Part shown: piece after piece, positions 21,242 through 30,773 of the stretch
Layout: each line of letters opens with the position of its first letter
How positions within the stretch are numbered: the stretch's first letter is position 1
From: Kosakonia cowanii JCM 10956 = DSM 18146
Lineage (GTDB): Bacteria > Pseudomonadota > Gammaproteobacteria > Enterobacterales > Enterobacteriaceae
Direction: 5' to 3'
Length of the DNA: 64,000 nt
Assembly (NCBI RefSeq): GCF_001975225.1
Contig: NZ_CP019445.1
Location: 2,976,001 to 3,040,000, forward strand
Program-made: the position numbers and the translations under genes
The notes under the pieces: model-generated
What the model was told of the DNA's origin: nothing
The model's database searches: none
Seen by the model: only the letters and a program-made list of their open reading frames with translations

Positions 21242-21458
21242 GACTGTCCTGTGTATAGCTACAATGGCCTGTATTCTCGCATTTTTTTTGAATTTCGCAA
21301 AAATCAGGGGGTAGAGCCGCGTTCCATAAGCGCAACGCGCATTACAGTGTGAAATGAATGGGTTGAAATGTAGCGCAAAATGTGGGGATGTAAATTAACA
21401 CTATTTGCTTTATGATGCCGCCCGTTTTTCACTCTCCACTCTGCAGGATACGTACACC

Positions 21459-22508
21459 ATGCCAGTGTTACACAACCGCATCTCCAATGATGAACTGAAA
21501 GCCCGCATGCTCGCTGAAACCGAGCCGCGCGTCACCGTCTCGTTTTACAAATACTTCACCATTGTGAACCCGCAGGCGACGCGCGATGCGCTCTACCAGA
21601 CCCTGTCGCAGCTGAGCGTCTTTGGGCGCATTTACCTCGCCCATGAAGGGATCAATGCACAGATCAGCGTGCCGCAGAGCAAATTCGAGGCGTTTCGCGA
21701 AGCACTCTATACCTTCGATCCGGCGCTGGATGGGCTGCGTCTGAATATCGCCATTGATGATGACGGTAAATCCTTCTGGGTGCTGCGCATGAAGGTGCGC
21801 GACCGCATCGTGGCGGATGGCATTGAGGATGAGACTTTTGATGCCAGCGACGTTGGGGATTACCTGAAAGCGGCGGAAGTGAACGCCATGCTCGACGATC
21901 CTGACGCGGTGTTTATCGATATGCGCAACCACTACGAATATGAAGTGGGCCACTTCGACGGTGCGATGGAAATTCCGGCCGACACCTTCCGCGAGCAGTT
22001 GCCGAAAGCGGTTGAGATGATGCAGGAACACAAAGATAAAAAGATTGTCATGTACTGCACCGGCGGGATTCGCTGTGAGAAAGCGAGTGCCTGGATGAAG
22101 CATAATGGCTTCAACAAAGTGTGGCATATCGAAGGCGGCATTATCGAGTACGCCCGCCGCGCCCGCGAGCAGGGTCTGCCGGTGCGCTTTATCGGCAAAA
22201 ACTTTGTCTTCGACGAGCGTATGGGCGAGCGCATCTCCGACGATGTGATTGCGCACTGCCACCAGTGCGGCACGCCGTGCGATGCCCACACCAACTGCCT
22301 GAACGATGGCTGTCACCTGCTGTTTATTCAGTGCCCGAGTTGTGCTGAGAAGTTCGACGGTTGCTGCAGCGAGTTGTGCAAAGAGGAGCGCGCGCTGCCG
22401 GAAGAGGAGCAGCGTAAACGCCGCGCCGGACGCGAGAATGGCAATAAGATCTTCAATAAATCGCGTGGTCGCCTGAATACCAAACTGGGCATTCCGGACC
22501 CGGAATAA
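21459..22508 (+). CDS. trhO: TrhO (YceA), tRNA uridine-34 hydroxylase with rhodanese domain
   Basis: A 349-residue protein matching E. coli YceA/TrhO (350). It makes 5-hydroxyuridine at the wobble position of certain tRNAs using oxygen. The N-terminal acylphosphatase-like domain is followed by a rhodanese domain with Cys200 and Cys206 in [11 protein letters not shown], and a cysteine-rich C-terminal region ([21 protein letters not shown]) that may bind metal. The ATG at 21459 gives the family start MPVLHNR; the in-frame ATG at 21405 adds residues with no counterpart. Confidence 0.95.
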   Translation: MPVLHNRISNDELKARMLAETEPRVTVSFYKYFTIVNPQATRDALYQTLSQLSVFGRIYLAHEGINAQISVPQSKFEAFREALYTFDPALDGLRLNIAIDDDGKSFWVLRMKVRDRIVADGIEDETFDASDVGDYLKAAEVNAMLDDPDAVFIDMRNHYEYEVGHFDGAMEIPADTFREQLPKAVEMMQEHKDKKIVMYCTGGIRCEKASAWMKHNGFNKVWHIEGGIIEYARRAREQGLPVRFIGKNFVFDERMGERISDDVIAHCHQCGTPCDAHTNCLNDGCHLLFIQCPSCAEKFDGCCSELCKEERALPEEEQRKRRAGRENGNKIFNKSRGRLNTKLGIPDPE

Positions 22509-22513
22509 CGCAG

Positions 22514-22542
22514 AAGGAGAGGGGAACCCCTCTCCTTTTTTT
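22514..22542 (+). terminator. Intrinsic terminator after trhO
   Basis: AGGAGAGGGG-AA-CCCCTCTCCT followed by seven T, a few bases after the trhO stop. The A residues on the other side could also let it serve the convergent yceI transcript weakly. Confidence 0.9.
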
Positions 22543-22550
22543 ACGCCTGC

Positions 22551-23126
22551 TTACTTCTGGCGCACACCTTCAACCGAAATAATCAGTTCAACATCCTGAG
22601 ATGCCGGGCCAAGATCGGTGGTGATGTTAAAATCTTTCAGCTTGATCTTGCCGGAGGCTTCAAAGCCTGCGCGCACGCCGCCCCACGGGTCATTACCCTG
22701 GCCCAGCAGTTTCGCTTCCAGCTCAACCGGTTTGGTGACGCCGTTCAGGGTCAGGTTGCCGGTAATATCCAGCTCATCACCATCCTTTTTCACTGACGTT
22801 GAGGTGAAGGTCGCTTTCGGGAACTTCGCCACGTTGAGGAACTCTGCGCTGCGCAGGTGTTTATCACGCTCGGCGTGGTTGGTGTCGACACTGTTGGTAT
22901 TGATGGTGACATTCACCTTGTCGGCAGCCGGGTTGGCCTCATCAAAGGTAAAACTACCGTCGAAGTCCTTAAACGTACCGTATAACCAGCTGTAACCGAG
23001 GTGCTGGATACGGAAGTTAACGAAGGCGTGCTGGCCCTCTTTATCGATCTTGTAGTCTGCCGCTACAGCAGAACCGGTGGTGAACAGCAGCGAGGCGAGA
23101 GCGAGTCCCGGCAGGATCTTCTTCAT
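22551..23126 (-). CDS. yceI: YceI, periplasmic lipocalin-like protein
   Basis: A 191-residue exported protein, the same length as E. coli YceI. The signal peptide ends at GSAVAA, followed by the mature [15 protein letters not shown] stretch. The YceI family forms an extended lipocalin barrel that binds isoprenoid-type ligands; the E. coli protein is induced by high pH and osmotic stress. It is encoded two nt downstream of the cytochrome b561 gene yceJ, and the pair is kept together across enterics. Confidence 0.95.
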   Translation of the reverse strand: MKKILPGLALASLLFTTGSAVAADYKIDKEGQHAFVNFRIQHLGYSWLYGTFKDFDGSFTFDEANPAADKVNVTINTNSVDTNHAERDKHLRSAEFLNVAKFPKATFTSTSVKKDGDELDITGNLTLNGVTKPVELEAKLLGQGNDPWGGVRAGFEASGKIKLKDFNITTDLGPASQDVELIISVEGVRQK

Positions 23127-23128
23127 AC

Positions 23129-23695
23129 TTATGCTCCAGAGTCAGGTGACGATTTTCCCAGCATCCGCTTGAGAGTGGCGTCTTTATCAATGAAATGGTG
23201 TTTAAAGGCAGCAAGGCCGTGCAGCACGGAGAGAACCACTACGCTCCAGGCCAGCCACAGGTGAATAGTTCCGGCGAGGTCCGCCTGCGAGCCGGCATCG
23301 GCAAGCGTGGCAGGGATCTCAAACAGGCCAAAGACGTTAATCGGTTTACCATCGGCGGTGGAGATGAGATAGCCGCTAAAGACGATGCCAAACAGCAGCA
23401 GGTAGAGAACGATATGGGCAACAACCGCGGCGATGCGCGTGGCGGTGGAGTAGCTTTTCAACGGCGGTGGTGGCGGGGAGATAAAGCGCCACAGCAGGCG
23501 GATCACCAGGCCAAACATCAGCAGAATGCCGATACTTTTATGGATTTCGGGTGCCTGATGATACCAGCCATCATAATAGCTGAGCGTGACCATCCATAAC
23601 CCTAAGGCGAACATGCCATACACCACGATGGCGACCAGCCAGTGAAGCGTCACGGAAATAAAACCGTAGCGCGCCGGAGAGTTGCGAAATTGCAT
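23129..23695 (-). CDS. yceJ: YceJ, cytochrome b561 family membrane protein
   Basis: A 188-residue protein with four membrane helices and conserved His residues at the helix positions used for haem b ligation ([33 protein letters not shown]). It is the same length as E. coli YceJ. The family transfers electrons between quinone and periplasmic partners; the partner here is not known, although co-transcription with the lipocalin YceI suggests a quinone or isoprenoid link. Confidence 0.94.
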   Translation of the reverse strand: MQFRNSPARYGFISVTLHWLVAIVVYGMFALGLWMVTLSYYDGWYHQAPEIHKSIGILLMFGLVIRLLWRFISPPPPPLKSYSTATRIAAVVAHIVLYLLLFGIVFSGYLISTADGKPINVFGLFEIPATLADAGSQADLAGTIHLWLAWSVVVLSVLHGLAAFKHHFIDKDATLKRMLGKSSPDSGA

Positions 23696-24055
23696 AACGG
23701 GTCATCACTGTTAACCAAAAGTTAATTTAAAATGGCGTCAGTGAGCAAATATTGCAACTCAAAAATAACGAATTGGTTTGTTATTTTTTCTATAACATAA
23801 TTTTTGAATAAGTTTGCCAGTTTATATTCAGGCTATTAGAAAGTTGAAACGTTTAAGGCAGGATTAGCAGCAGCTTAAGCCTGGTGTCATACTTCTGAAG
23901 TATTCAAAAATATTGTCTGTAAAAGACGAATAAATCGCTAAGTGTCAGCTTTTGTAAGCATTTTGGCATGCGCGACGGCAAGCACAATTAAAAGAAAGCC
24001 GACGGCTGAGAATATATGCCGCCACATTTTCACGCAGGTGATTACTTTATTTGCC
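23696..24055. other. Gene-poor A+T-rich gap between yceJ and solA
   Basis: Apart from the candidate small frame listed separately and the solA terminator, this gap shows no gene I can support. It is A+T rich near 23700-23850, where the yceJ-yceI promoter should lie. The E. coli yceO reading frame is not recognisable. Confidence 0.6.
23938..24027 (-). CDS. Candidate 29-residue small membrane or secreted protein
   Basis: In the yceJ-solA gap a minus-strand ATG at 24027 opens a 29-codon frame: a short basic start (MWRH), a hydrophobic core (IFSAVGFLLIVLAVAHA) and a polar tail ending KADT. It looks like a single membrane helix or a signal peptide with an AHA cleavage site. No good ribosome-binding site is visible; an in-frame GTG lies two codons upstream. 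E. coli has an unrelated small gene (yceO) in this gap. It may be chance. Confidence 0.3.
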   Translation of the reverse strand: MWRHIFSAVGFLLIVLAVAHAKMLTKADT

Positions 24056-24085
24056 ACCAAAAGAAACGGCCCCGAAATAGGGCCG
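24056..24085 (-). terminator. Intrinsic terminator after solA
   Basis: Read on the minus strand, CGGCCC-loop-GGGCCG is followed by TTTCTTTT, nine nt past the solA stop. Confidence 0.8.
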
Positions 24086-24093
24086 CCGTGAAT

Positions 24094-25212
24094 TCAACGC
24101 GTAAAACGGGCGAGGGAGAAGGGCTGTAAATCGAAATCCAGCGTTTTCTGCTGCGCGAAGGCGCTGGCAATTTCGCCGAGCACCGGGGCAAATTTAAAGC
24201 CGTGACCGCTCAGGCCGGTTACCACCAGCGTGTTCGGCGCGTCTGGCAGGGTATCGATAATAAAATCTTCATCGGGCGAGTTGTCATAGGTGCATGACGC
24301 ACCATACAGGCAGCCGCCAATACCCGGCAGATGCTGGCGTAAAAAGGAGAAGCACTCCGAGCCGTCGCCTGCTTCTGCGCCAAACGGCGTACGCTCGTCG
24401 GCCGCGTTAATCACCTGTCCGCCGTTGTGGCGGCCGATCTTTAACTCATTCTCATCCGCCGGGAAGCCGTAGTAGTGCTCGCCGTTCGGCATCTCGCCAG
24501 TAAAGGCCGGGAAGTTATTTTTCACGCTGTAACGGCCATCGGCCTGGAACCAGGCAAACACTTTGCGCACCGGCTGAATCGGCAGGGTTGGCAGCAGCGT
24601 TTTCGCCCAGGTGCCAGCGCTCACCAGCGCTTTTTTGCCGGAGAAGCTCCCTTCCGGGGTATCAATGGTGACGCCATCCTGATGATGGTGCAGGGCGGTA
24701 ACCGGGCAATTGAAGAGCTGCGCGCAGCCTGCCTGTTCAGCCAGCTGGACCCAGCTTTTGATCGCCAGCTCGCTGTGTAGTACGCCGGAGTCGGCTTCAT
24801 AGAGCGCAATGTAATCATCAGGGACGCGAATTTCTGGCCAGCGCGCCATCAGCGAGGCGGCATCGAGTTTTTCCAGCGCCAGCTTCCACTGCGCGGCGCT
24901 GGCGGCGACGTTGGCGAGGAAGGCGGAATCCGCCGGGCCAAAATTGACGACGCCGGTACGCTCAAACACAGCTTCACCGGTGAGCGTGTTCAGTTCATCC
25001 CATAACTGCTGGGCACGCAGCACCAGCGGAACATATTTCTCACCTTCGCCATAGGCGTGGCGGATCAGGCGCGTATTGCCGTGATGGCTGCCTTCATTGT
25101 GCGGCGGCATATGCGCATCGGTCATCAGCACCTTTAGCCCGGCGCGCGTGGCGTAGTAGCCCGCTGCTGCGCCGACGGATCCGCTGCCGATAATAATCAG
25201 GTCGTATGTCAT
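24094..25212 (-). CDS. solA: SolA, N-methyl-L-tryptophan oxidase
   Basis: A 372-residue flavoprotein of the monomeric sarcosine oxidase family, the same length as in E. coli. The N-terminal FAD-binding motif [19 protein letters not shown] is clear, and the YGASCTYD segment holds the Cys that binds FAD covalently in this family. It oxidatively removes methyl groups from N-methyl-tryptophan and, less well, sarcosine. It ends in its own terminator and appears monocistronic. Confidence 0.95.
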   Translation of the reverse strand: MTYDLIIIGSGSVGAAAGYYATRAGLKVLMTDAHMPPHNEGSHHGNTRLIRHAYGEGEKYVPLVLRAQQLWDELNTLTGEAVFERTGVVNFGPADSAFLANVAASAAQWKLALEKLDAASLMARWPEIRVPDDYIALYEADSGVLHSELAIKSWVQLAEQAGCAQLFNCPVTALHHHQDGVTIDTPEGSFSGKKALVSAGTWAKTLLPTLPIQPVRKVFAWFQADGRYSVKNNFPAFTGEMPNGEHYYGFPADENELKIGRHNGGQVINAADERTPFGAEAGDGSECFSFLRQHLPGIGGCLYGASCTYDNSPDEDFIIDTLPDAPNTLVVTGLSGHGFKFAPVLGEIASAFAQQKTLDFDLQPFSLARFTR

Positions 25213-25275
25213 GGTTCTCTCCAGGCAAATGCGTGTTCAGGAGGGTAAATAACCTGGGGGGCTTATACAAGGGCA

Positions 25276-25304
25276 GAAAAAAGAAAGGCACCGCGAGGGT
25301 GCCT
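25276..25304 (-). terminator. Intrinsic terminator after bssS
   Basis: Minus strand: AGGCACC-loop-GGTGCCT followed by TTCTTTTTT, just beyond the bssS stop. Confidence 0.85.
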
Positions 25305-25328
25305 GATATGGAGTATGCGCAGATGGTG

Positions 25329-25583
25329 TTAATGCCTTTTATACTCGTCTTTTTCGTAATCGCCTGATTCAATCTTGGCAATGCCCGCTTCCAGAATCGA
25401 AATAAACTGGCGGGCAACATCGGTTGTTAACCATAACGTCTGACCGATTTCAGTCCCTTCCTGAGCGGCTCTGTTCGGGGTCTGGTAGTGCAACCGAAGC
25501 ATCAGTGCGTCATAGCTGTCTACGGTGCTGATGTCCCATCCGACCAGTGGATGGGTCTGGATGACTTCATTATTCTTTACCAT
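25329..25583 (-). CDS. bssS: BssS, biofilm formation regulatory protein
   Basis: An 84-residue protein nearly identical to E. coli BssS, with KNNEVIQTHPLVGWDIS at the start and GQTLWLTTDVARQF in the middle. In E. coli it affects biofilm formation through indole and AI-2 signalling, by an unknown mechanism. Two adjacent ATG codons exist (25586 and 25583); the second gives the E. coli length and better spacing from the AGGGGG ribosome-binding site. Confidence 0.92.
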   Translation of the reverse strand: MVKNNEVIQTHPLVGWDISTVDSYDALMLRLHYQTPNRAAQEGTEIGQTLWLTTDVARQFISILEAGIAKIESGDYEKDEYKRH

Positions 25584-25814
25584 CATAACCCCCTGTTTGG
25601 CGTGTTTTAATTAGACAACGACGTTCGAGGTTCAATGCGTGTTTTAATTTGAAGCCTTTTCAGTATATCAACAACCCGGCCTCATGATCGGGAAAATAAA
25701 CACTCTGCAACATCTTTTTTGTAGTCATAGATTTTTCTTAAGAGAGTGGTGAAAAGATAAGCGACTCATTTTACTGAAAAAATCAGATGTTACGGTTTTG
25801 CTTGAAAATGAAGC

Positions 25815-25837
25815 AAAAAAAGCCGGGGCGACCCGGC
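25815..25837 (-). terminator. Intrinsic terminator after dinI
   Basis: Minus strand: GCCGGG-TCGC-CCCGGC followed by seven T, 25 nt beyond the dinI stop. Confidence 0.9.
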
Positions 25838-25861
25838 AATAACTTCAACTTCAGAGGGAAA

Positions 25862-26107
25862 TTAATCGGTGATAAACCAATCGTCAGCGCTTTCCCAGGT
25901 CTCTTGCAGGATTTCGCTAACGCGGTCTTTATCTTCTTTTGCGCCGCCGAGGACGGAGAGATTATTTGCCGACGCATAACGGACAGAAATTTTATTTTCG
26001 CGATCGGGATAGTGGTCATTCAGACGGCGGGATAACTCACCTGCCAGCGCATCGATAGCGCCTGCGGGTAAAGATGTGGTTCTGGCAATCGTCACTTCAA
26101 TGCGCAT
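25862..26107 (-). CDS. dinI: DinI, DNA damage-inducible RecA modulator
   Basis: An 81-residue protein, the same length as E. coli DinI, beginning MRIEVTIA and ending with the acidic C-terminal helix (EILQETWESADDWF) that mimics DNA and contacts RecA. DinI stabilises RecA filaments and tunes LexA and UmuD cleavage. A LexA box sits just upstream, so SOS control is expected. Confidence 0.95.
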   Translation of the reverse strand: MRIEVTIARTTSLPAGAIDALAGELSRRLNDHYPDRENKISVRYASANNLSVLGGAKEDKDRVSEILQETWESADDWFITD

Positions 26108-26126
26108 AACAGCCCCCTGTGTAAGA

Positions 26127-26146
26127 TACTGTATTTTTATACAGTT
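26127..26146 (-). promoter_or_regulatory. LexA box of dinI
   Basis: TACTGTATTTTTATACAGTT contains a perfect CTGT-N8-ACAG core (26129-26144), 22 nt ahead of the dinI start codon. This agrees with the SOS box consensus and with the known LexA control of dinI. Confidence 0.92.
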
Positions 26147-26182
26147 AATCAGAACACATTACAACAGGGGGCATAATAATTT

Positions 26183-27226
26183 TTAGCGCTTCACCTGCCA
26201 GCGCACGGTTTCACCGGCGAGGAACGGCACCAGCGTATCGTCAGCCAGCGCAATCGACTCCGGCACCACGCACTCTTCCCGCACCAGTTCAATAAACGCT
26301 TCATTCACCGGCAGGCCATAGAAGCGCGGCCCGTTGAGGGAGCAGAAGGCTTCGAAGTGCTGCAGCGCATTCATCTCTTCAAACACCGTGGCGTAGCTTG
26401 CCAGCGCCGTTGGCGCATTGAAACAGCCTGCACAGCCGCAGCTCGCCTCTTTGCGATGGCGGGCATGCGGAGCCGAGTCGGTGCCGAGGAAGACGCGATC
26501 AAACCCGCTGGCGACCAGCTCACGCAGCGCCTGCTGGTGGATATTACGCTTTAAGATCGGTAAGCAGTAGAGGTGCGGGCGTACGCCGCCCACCAGCATA
26601 TGGTTGCGGTTAAACAGCAAATGCTGCGGGGTGATGGTGGCGGCCAGCCGCTCATTGCCGTCGCGCACATAGTCGGCGGCATCTTTGGTGGTGATATGCT
26701 CGAATACCACCTTCAGGCCCGGCAGCCGCTTGCGCAGCGGCTCCATCACTGTCTCAATAAAGCGTGCTTCACGATCGAAAATATCGATCTCGGCGTGGGT
26801 CACTTCGCCATGCACCAGCAGCGGCATGCCGAGCTTCTCCATACGCTCAAGCACCGGCATGATGGCATCAATACTGGTGACGCCGTGGCTGGAGTTGGTG
26901 GTGGCGTTTGCCGGGTAGAGCTTTGCCGCCGTAAACACCTTTTCCGCAAAGCCGCGTTCGATCTCATCAGGATCCAGGCTGTCGGTCAGGTAGCAGGTCA
27001 TCAGCGGTTCGAAGTGCTGACCGGCAGGCACCGCGTGAAGGATACGCTGACGATAGGCGATAGCCGCCTCAACGGTAGTTACAGGGGGAGCCAGATTCGG
27101 CATCACAATGGCGCGGGCGTAGGTTTCGCTGGTCCACGGCACCACGGTTTTCAGCATATCGCCGTCGCGCAGATGGAGATGCCAGTCGTCAGGACGGCGT
27201 ATTTTCAAAACCTGAGGTTGTGTCAT
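26183..27226 (-). CDS. pyrC: PyrC, dihydroorotase
   Basis: A 347-residue class II dihydroorotase (E. coli 348). It makes dihydroorotate from carbamoyl aspartate in pyrimidine synthesis. The zinc ligands His16 and His18 ([10 protein letters not shown]), the carboxylated Lys102 ([13 protein letters not shown]), the HGEVTH and FEHITTKDA motifs and the [12 protein letters not shown] motif with the catalytic Asp are all present. The frame is open upstream, but the ATG at 27226 matches the family start and is preceded by GGAG. Confidence 0.96.
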   Translation of the reverse strand: MTQPQVLKIRRPDDWHLHLRDGDMLKTVVPWTSETYARAIVMPNLAPPVTTVEAAIAYRQRILHAVPAGQHFEPLMTCYLTDSLDPDEIERGFAEKVFTAAKLYPANATTNSSHGVTSIDAIMPVLERMEKLGMPLLVHGEVTHAEIDIFDREARFIETVMEPLRKRLPGLKVVFEHITTKDAADYVRDGNERLAATITPQHLLFNRNHMLVGGVRPHLYCLPILKRNIHQQALRELVASGFDRVFLGTDSAPHARHRKEASCGCAGCFNAPTALASYATVFEEMNALQHFEAFCSLNGPRFYGLPVNEAFIELVREECVVPESIALADDTLVPFLAGETVRWQVKR

Positions 27227-27233
27227 TGGAGGG

Positions 27234-27269
27234 CTCCGGCTAAGTGAGAAAGGGCTGTTTTTGCCGGAG
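27234..27269 (-). promoter_or_regulatory. pyrC leader hairpin hiding the ribosome-binding site
   Basis: Minus strand: CTCCGGC (27269-27263) and GCCGGAG (27240-27234) are perfect complements 22 nt apart. The GGAG of the second arm is the ribosome-binding site, seven nt before the ATG. In E. coli and Salmonella, a high CTP level moves transcription start so that such a hairpin forms and shuts translation off. The same arrangement is seen here; the start-site choice is inferred. Confidence 0.75.
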
Positions 27270-27280
27270 ACCAAGCATAA

Positions 27281-27296
27281 GGGGAAACGTTTTCGT
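27281..27296 (-). promoter_or_regulatory. PurR box of the pyrC promoter
   Basis: GGGGAAACGTTTTCGT matches 12 of 16 positions of the PurR consensus (ACGCAAACGTTTGCGT), with the central AAACGTTT intact, and lies in the pyrC promoter zone. pyrC is a known PurR target in E. coli. Confidence 0.7.
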
Positions 27297-27312
27297 TTGC
27301 ATCCTTTTCCTG

Positions 27313-27334
27313 AAAAAAAGGGCGCCAGGCGCCC
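27313..27334 (-). terminator. Intrinsic terminator after yceB
   Basis: Minus strand: GGGCGC-CTG-GCGCCC followed by seven T, immediately past the yceB stop. Confidence 0.9.
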
Positions 27335-27340
27335 AGTGAT

Positions 27341-27901
27341 TCAGTCGGTAAGCGGGATGACAATCTCGCCCGGCTTCACCTCAATGCCTTTAGCATATTT
27401 CTTCGCCAGCGCTTCGCCTTTGGTACTGTCTTCTTTCAGCACATAGGCCGGGCGCTGGTTAAAGTAGTTGCGCAGAGACTGGTTCAGGTAAGGCATCACG
27501 GTTTGCAGCACGGTCTGCATCTTTTCCGGTGTTACCGTCGCGTCCACCACTTCCATCTCATGCAGGTAGATTGCGCCCTGATCTTTATCAAAGGTCGGCA
27601 GCGCTTTCAGCTTCAGCTTGATCACCGCTTTTTGATTGCCGAACAGCGAGGTCATATCCAGATTGGCATCGCCCGTTAAGGTGATTTTGTTTGGCTCTTC
27701 GCGGCCAATCGCGCTGGCAAGATTGCTGAGAACAATATGCGCATCAGCCACACCCGGCACGCCAATATCTTTGGCAAAGTTATTCCGTTTCTCCAGGGCC
27801 TGGTTAATCTCCTGTTCGCTGATTGTGTATTGGGTCAGCTGATTGCAACCCACCAGCACGCCGCTCAGCATGAGTGCTGCGGCCAAAATCATCTTCTTCA
27901 T
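27341..27901 (-). CDS. yceB: YceB, DUF1439 lipoprotein
   Basis: A 187-residue protein (E. coli 186) with a signal peptide ending in the lipobox LVGC, then NQLTQYTISEQEIN. The DUF1439 domain has a lipid-binding-like (BPI/LEA-type) fold; the cellular role is not established. The frame extends far upstream, but the ATG at 27901 has a GAGGAA site and gives the family N-terminus. It ends with EVKPGEIVIPLTD, as in E. coli. Confidence 0.93.
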   Translation of the reverse strand: MKKMILAAALMLSGVLVGCNQLTQYTISEQEINQALEKRNNFAKDIGVPGVADAHIVLSNLASAIGREEPNKITLTGDANLDMTSLFGNQKAVIKLKLKALPTFDKDQGAIYLHEMEVVDATVTPEKMQTVLQTVMPYLNQSLRNYFNQRPAYVLKEDSTKGEALAKKYAKGIEVKPGEIVIPLTD

Positions 27902-28022
27902 GAATTCCTCAACGTGGTCCTGATGCCTCGATCGAGGTGTAGCATGCGCGACGCCCGGCGCAAAGGCCAGCAGAAAATACTTAAAGAAGGGGCGGAAGCC
28001 GGACGCTTCCGCCATGAATGGC

Positions 28023-28670
28023 TTAGATAGCCATGGAAGAGAGAAGGTTAACCTGGGTCTGTTTCGCCATGTTGTCACGGTAATCGGCGACGCGGGTCGG
28101 CCAGGTAATGCCGCTGACAATCGTCAGGTTACGCAGCAGCGGGAAGAGATGAATATCATCTTCCGACAGTTCGCCGTTGACGGCATTCGGCTGCACGATG
28201 TGCTTCTCCAGCGCGCGCAGATCGTCGCTGATGTTCTTCACCAGCCCGGCAGAGTGGGAGAGGTGATCGGCAAAATCGCCAATCGCCGCCTCTTTTTTGG
28301 CGGTGAAGTAGGCGCGTGCCTGCGGGGTGGAAAATTCGTCAAAGGGGGCCTGCGCGAAGCGCGGGATCAGCAGCTTATTAACGTAGCCATTCACCTTACG
28401 CAGCCACTCCTCGATCTTCGGATTGCGCGAGCCGGTCAGCAACGGTTGACCGTCGAGCTTATCAACGTAGTGAACAATATCGAGGCTTTCGGGCAGGTAG
28501 CGGCTGTCATCTTTTTGCAGGATCGGCGCCATCTTCTGACCAATCATGCGGGTCGGCGTCGCTTCGTCATCGCTTTGCAGGACATGGAGTTCAACCGGGA
28601 GATTCTTAAGGCCGAAAATCATGCGGGCTTTTACACAGAAAGGGCAGTGATCGTAAATGTAGAGTTTCAC
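28023..28670 (-). CDS. grxB: GrxB, glutaredoxin 2
   Basis: A 215-residue protein with an N-terminal thioredoxin fold and a C-terminal all-helical domain, like glutathione S-transferases; E. coli Grx2 has the same length. It reduces protein disulphides and mixed disulphides with glutathione. The active site is Cys9-Pro-Phe-Cys12, where E. coli has CPYC. The GTG at 28670 follows an AGGAG site and gives the family start; the frame is open ten codons further upstream without a counterpart. The C-terminus (QVNLLSSMAI) matches E. coli. Confidence 0.94.
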   Translation of the reverse strand: MKLYIYDHCPFCVKARMIFGLKNLPVELHVLQSDDEATPTRMIGQKMAPILQKDDSRYLPESLDIVHYVDKLDGQPLLTGSRNPKIEEWLRKVNGYVNKLLIPRFAQAPFDEFSTPQARAYFTAKKEAAIGDFADHLSHSAGLVKNISDDLRALEKHIVQPNAVNGELSEDDIHLFPLLRNLTIVSGITWPTRVADYRDNMAKQTQVNLLSSMAI

Positions 28671-28735
28671 GTTTCTCCTCCATACTGGTTTATCCATCAC
28701 TAATCAGTATGGAAGAGAGGTAGAGGTGGCGCAAA

Positions 28736-29944
28736 TCAGGCGCCGGGTTCGAGCATCGGCGGCTGAACGCGGCGGGGGGCAAACTGCCACAGCAGCGCAA
28801 GGGAGGTGATAAGCCCAATCACGCCGAGCATCATCCACGGCAGCTCCGGCTGGCGAAAGGCTTTCCCGGCGTCAAACAGCCAGCCGCCGCCGGCATAGCC
28901 AAGCGCGCCGCCAAAGGCCAGACCTAAACGGCTAAAGCCCATATAACTGCCGCGCGCCCGCGCATCGGCCAGCTGCGCGCTCAGGGTTTCCCGCGCCGGT
29001 TCGGCGATAATCGAGCCGATATAGAAGGTGCAGATAAGTGTAAAAAGCTGTTGCAGGGAGCCGACCATGCCCATCGGAAAGAGGCTGAATGACATCACCA
29101 CCAGGCCGAACATCAGGCGCTGCTCAAGGCGAAAGCGTTTTTCGCTCCAGCGAGCAATCGGGTAGAGCAGCGTCAGCGAGAGACAGGCCTCAATGGCGTA
29201 CATCCATTTAACTGGCGTCGGCGATCCGGCAACGTCGTTGACCATAATCGGCAGCATCAGCATCACCTGTACCGCCAGCATGTAGTAACCGCTGAGCGTT
29301 AACACATAGGTGACGAACTTCTTGTCACGCAGCACGCGCGCTAAGCCTTCGCGCACCGGCGTTTTCACCGTCGAGAGCTTCCACGCCGGCAGCAGCCAGG
29401 CGTTAAAGCCGGCGCAGAGGATAAACATCAGCGCCCCGGCGGCGCACACCAGACGGAAATCATATTGCAGCAGCCAGCTGCCGAGCAGCGCGCCGATAAC
29501 CGCCCCGGCGCTATCCTGCATCATCAGTAGCGAGAAGAAGCGACCGCGCTGGCGCGGACGCACCAGTTTGACCACCAGCGCCGAACGCGGCGGGTCGAAC
29601 AGCGTGCCGCCAAGACCGGAAAGGATACAGGAGAGCCATAGCACCCACGGCTCATGCGCCATCCCCATCGCCGCGAATCCCGCTGCGCGCATCAGCATGC
29701 CGGTGACAATCAGCGGTTTTGCGCCAAAGCGGTCGGCGATCGCGCCGCCAAACATGCCTAGCCCCTGCTGAATAAACTGACGCAGGCCGAGCGCGATCCC
29801 GACCATCAGCGCGGCCCAGCCAAGTTGATCAACAAAACGAATGGAAATCAGGGGGAAGACAACAAAAAAACCGAGCACCACCAAAAAATTATCGACCAGC
29901 AGGAAATATTTACCCAGGCTCCTTGCCTGCGAGATGCGCGCCAT
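28736..29944 (-). CDS. mdtH: MdtH, MFS multidrug transporter
   Basis: A 402-residue major facilitator protein with twelve predicted membrane segments, identical in length to E. coli MdtH. The loop 2-3 motif [12 protein letters not shown] is intact, as is [14 protein letters not shown]. Overexpression in E. coli gives resistance to norfloxacin and enoxacin. It is divergent from rimJ and 65 nt upstream of grxB on the same strand. Confidence 0.94.
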   Translation of the reverse strand: MARISQARSLGKYFLLVDNFLVVLGFFVVFPLISIRFVDQLGWAALMVGIALGLRQFIQQGLGMFGGAIADRFGAKPLIVTGMLMRAAGFAAMGMAHEPWVLWLSCILSGLGGTLFDPPRSALVVKLVRPRQRGRFFSLLMMQDSAGAVIGALLGSWLLQYDFRLVCAAGALMFILCAGFNAWLLPAWKLSTVKTPVREGLARVLRDKKFVTYVLTLSGYYMLAVQVMLMLPIMVNDVAGSPTPVKWMYAIEACLSLTLLYPIARWSEKRFRLEQRLMFGLVVMSFSLFPMGMVGSLQQLFTLICTFYIGSIIAEPARETLSAQLADARARGSYMGFSRLGLAFGGALGYAGGGWLFDAGKAFRQPELPWMMLGVIGLITSLALLWQFAPRRVQPPMLEPGA

Positions 29945-30179
29945 TTCCCCTCCGGGAAATCAGAAAAAGGTGACGCCTCTATTCTGCGGCTTCGGCAACC
30001 GTTTTCACACATTCACCGCGACAATATTTTTTTATCAAGGCGGGCGTTTGATTGAGACTTTTCATCGAAAAGGGGGCGCGGCGCAGAAAATGCCATGTTG
30101 CTGTTTTCACAGAGTCGCAGAGCAAAGGTATAGTAAAGAGAAGGGGTAAAAAAAGCCGCGAAACGAAGGAGTGGTAAAC

Positions 30180-30764
30180 ATGTTTGGCTATCGCAGTAAT
30201 GTGCCGAAAGTACGCTTGGTAACGGACAGATTAGTGGTGCGCCTGGTTCACGAGCGCGATGCGTGGCGGCTTGCGGATTATTACGCGGAAAATCGCCAGT
30301 TTTTAAAGCCCTGGGAGCCTGTCCGCGATGAGAGCCACTGTTACCCTTCTGGCTGGCAGGCGCGTCTGGGGATGATCAATGAGTTTCATAAACAGGGCTC
30401 CGCTTTTTACTTCGCCCTGCTCGATCCCGAAGAGAAAGAGATCGTCGGCGTCGCCAACTTTTCCAACGTGGTGCGCGGTTCGTTTCACGCCTGTTATCTC
30501 GGCTACTCCATCGGCCAGAAGTGGCAGGGGCAAGGCCTGATGTTTGAAGCCCTGACATCCGCCATTCGCTATATGCAGCGCACGCAACATATGCACCGCA
30601 TAATGGCCAACTATATGCCGCACAATAAACGCAGCGGCGACTTGCTGGCGCGCCTCGGGTTTGAAAAAGAGGGCTATGCCAAATCCTATTTATTGATTGA
30701 CGGGCAGTGGCGCGACCACGTCCTCACCGCATTAACCGCCCAGGAGTGGACTCCGGGACGCTAA
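30180..30764 (+). CDS. rimJ: RimJ, ribosomal protein S5 N-terminal acetyltransferase
   Basis: A 194-residue GNAT-family enzyme (E. coli 194) that acetylates the N-terminal Ala of ribosomal protein S5 and also acts in 30S assembly. The acetyl-CoA binding region [17 protein letters not shown] and the N-terminus [13 protein letters not shown] are clear. The ATG at 30180 follows an AAGGAG site. It is followed after 9 nt by yceH, and then mviM, in what looks like one operon. Confidence 0.95.
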   Translation: MFGYRSNVPKVRLVTDRLVVRLVHERDAWRLADYYAENRQFLKPWEPVRDESHCYPSGWQARLGMINEFHKQGSAFYFALLDPEEKEIVGVANFSNVVRGSFHACYLGYSIGQKWQGQGLMFEALTSAIRYMQRTQHMHRIMANYMPHNKRSGDLLARLGFEKEGYAKSYLLIDGQWRDHVLTALTAQEWTPGR

Positions 30765-30773
30765 GGAGCAGAG

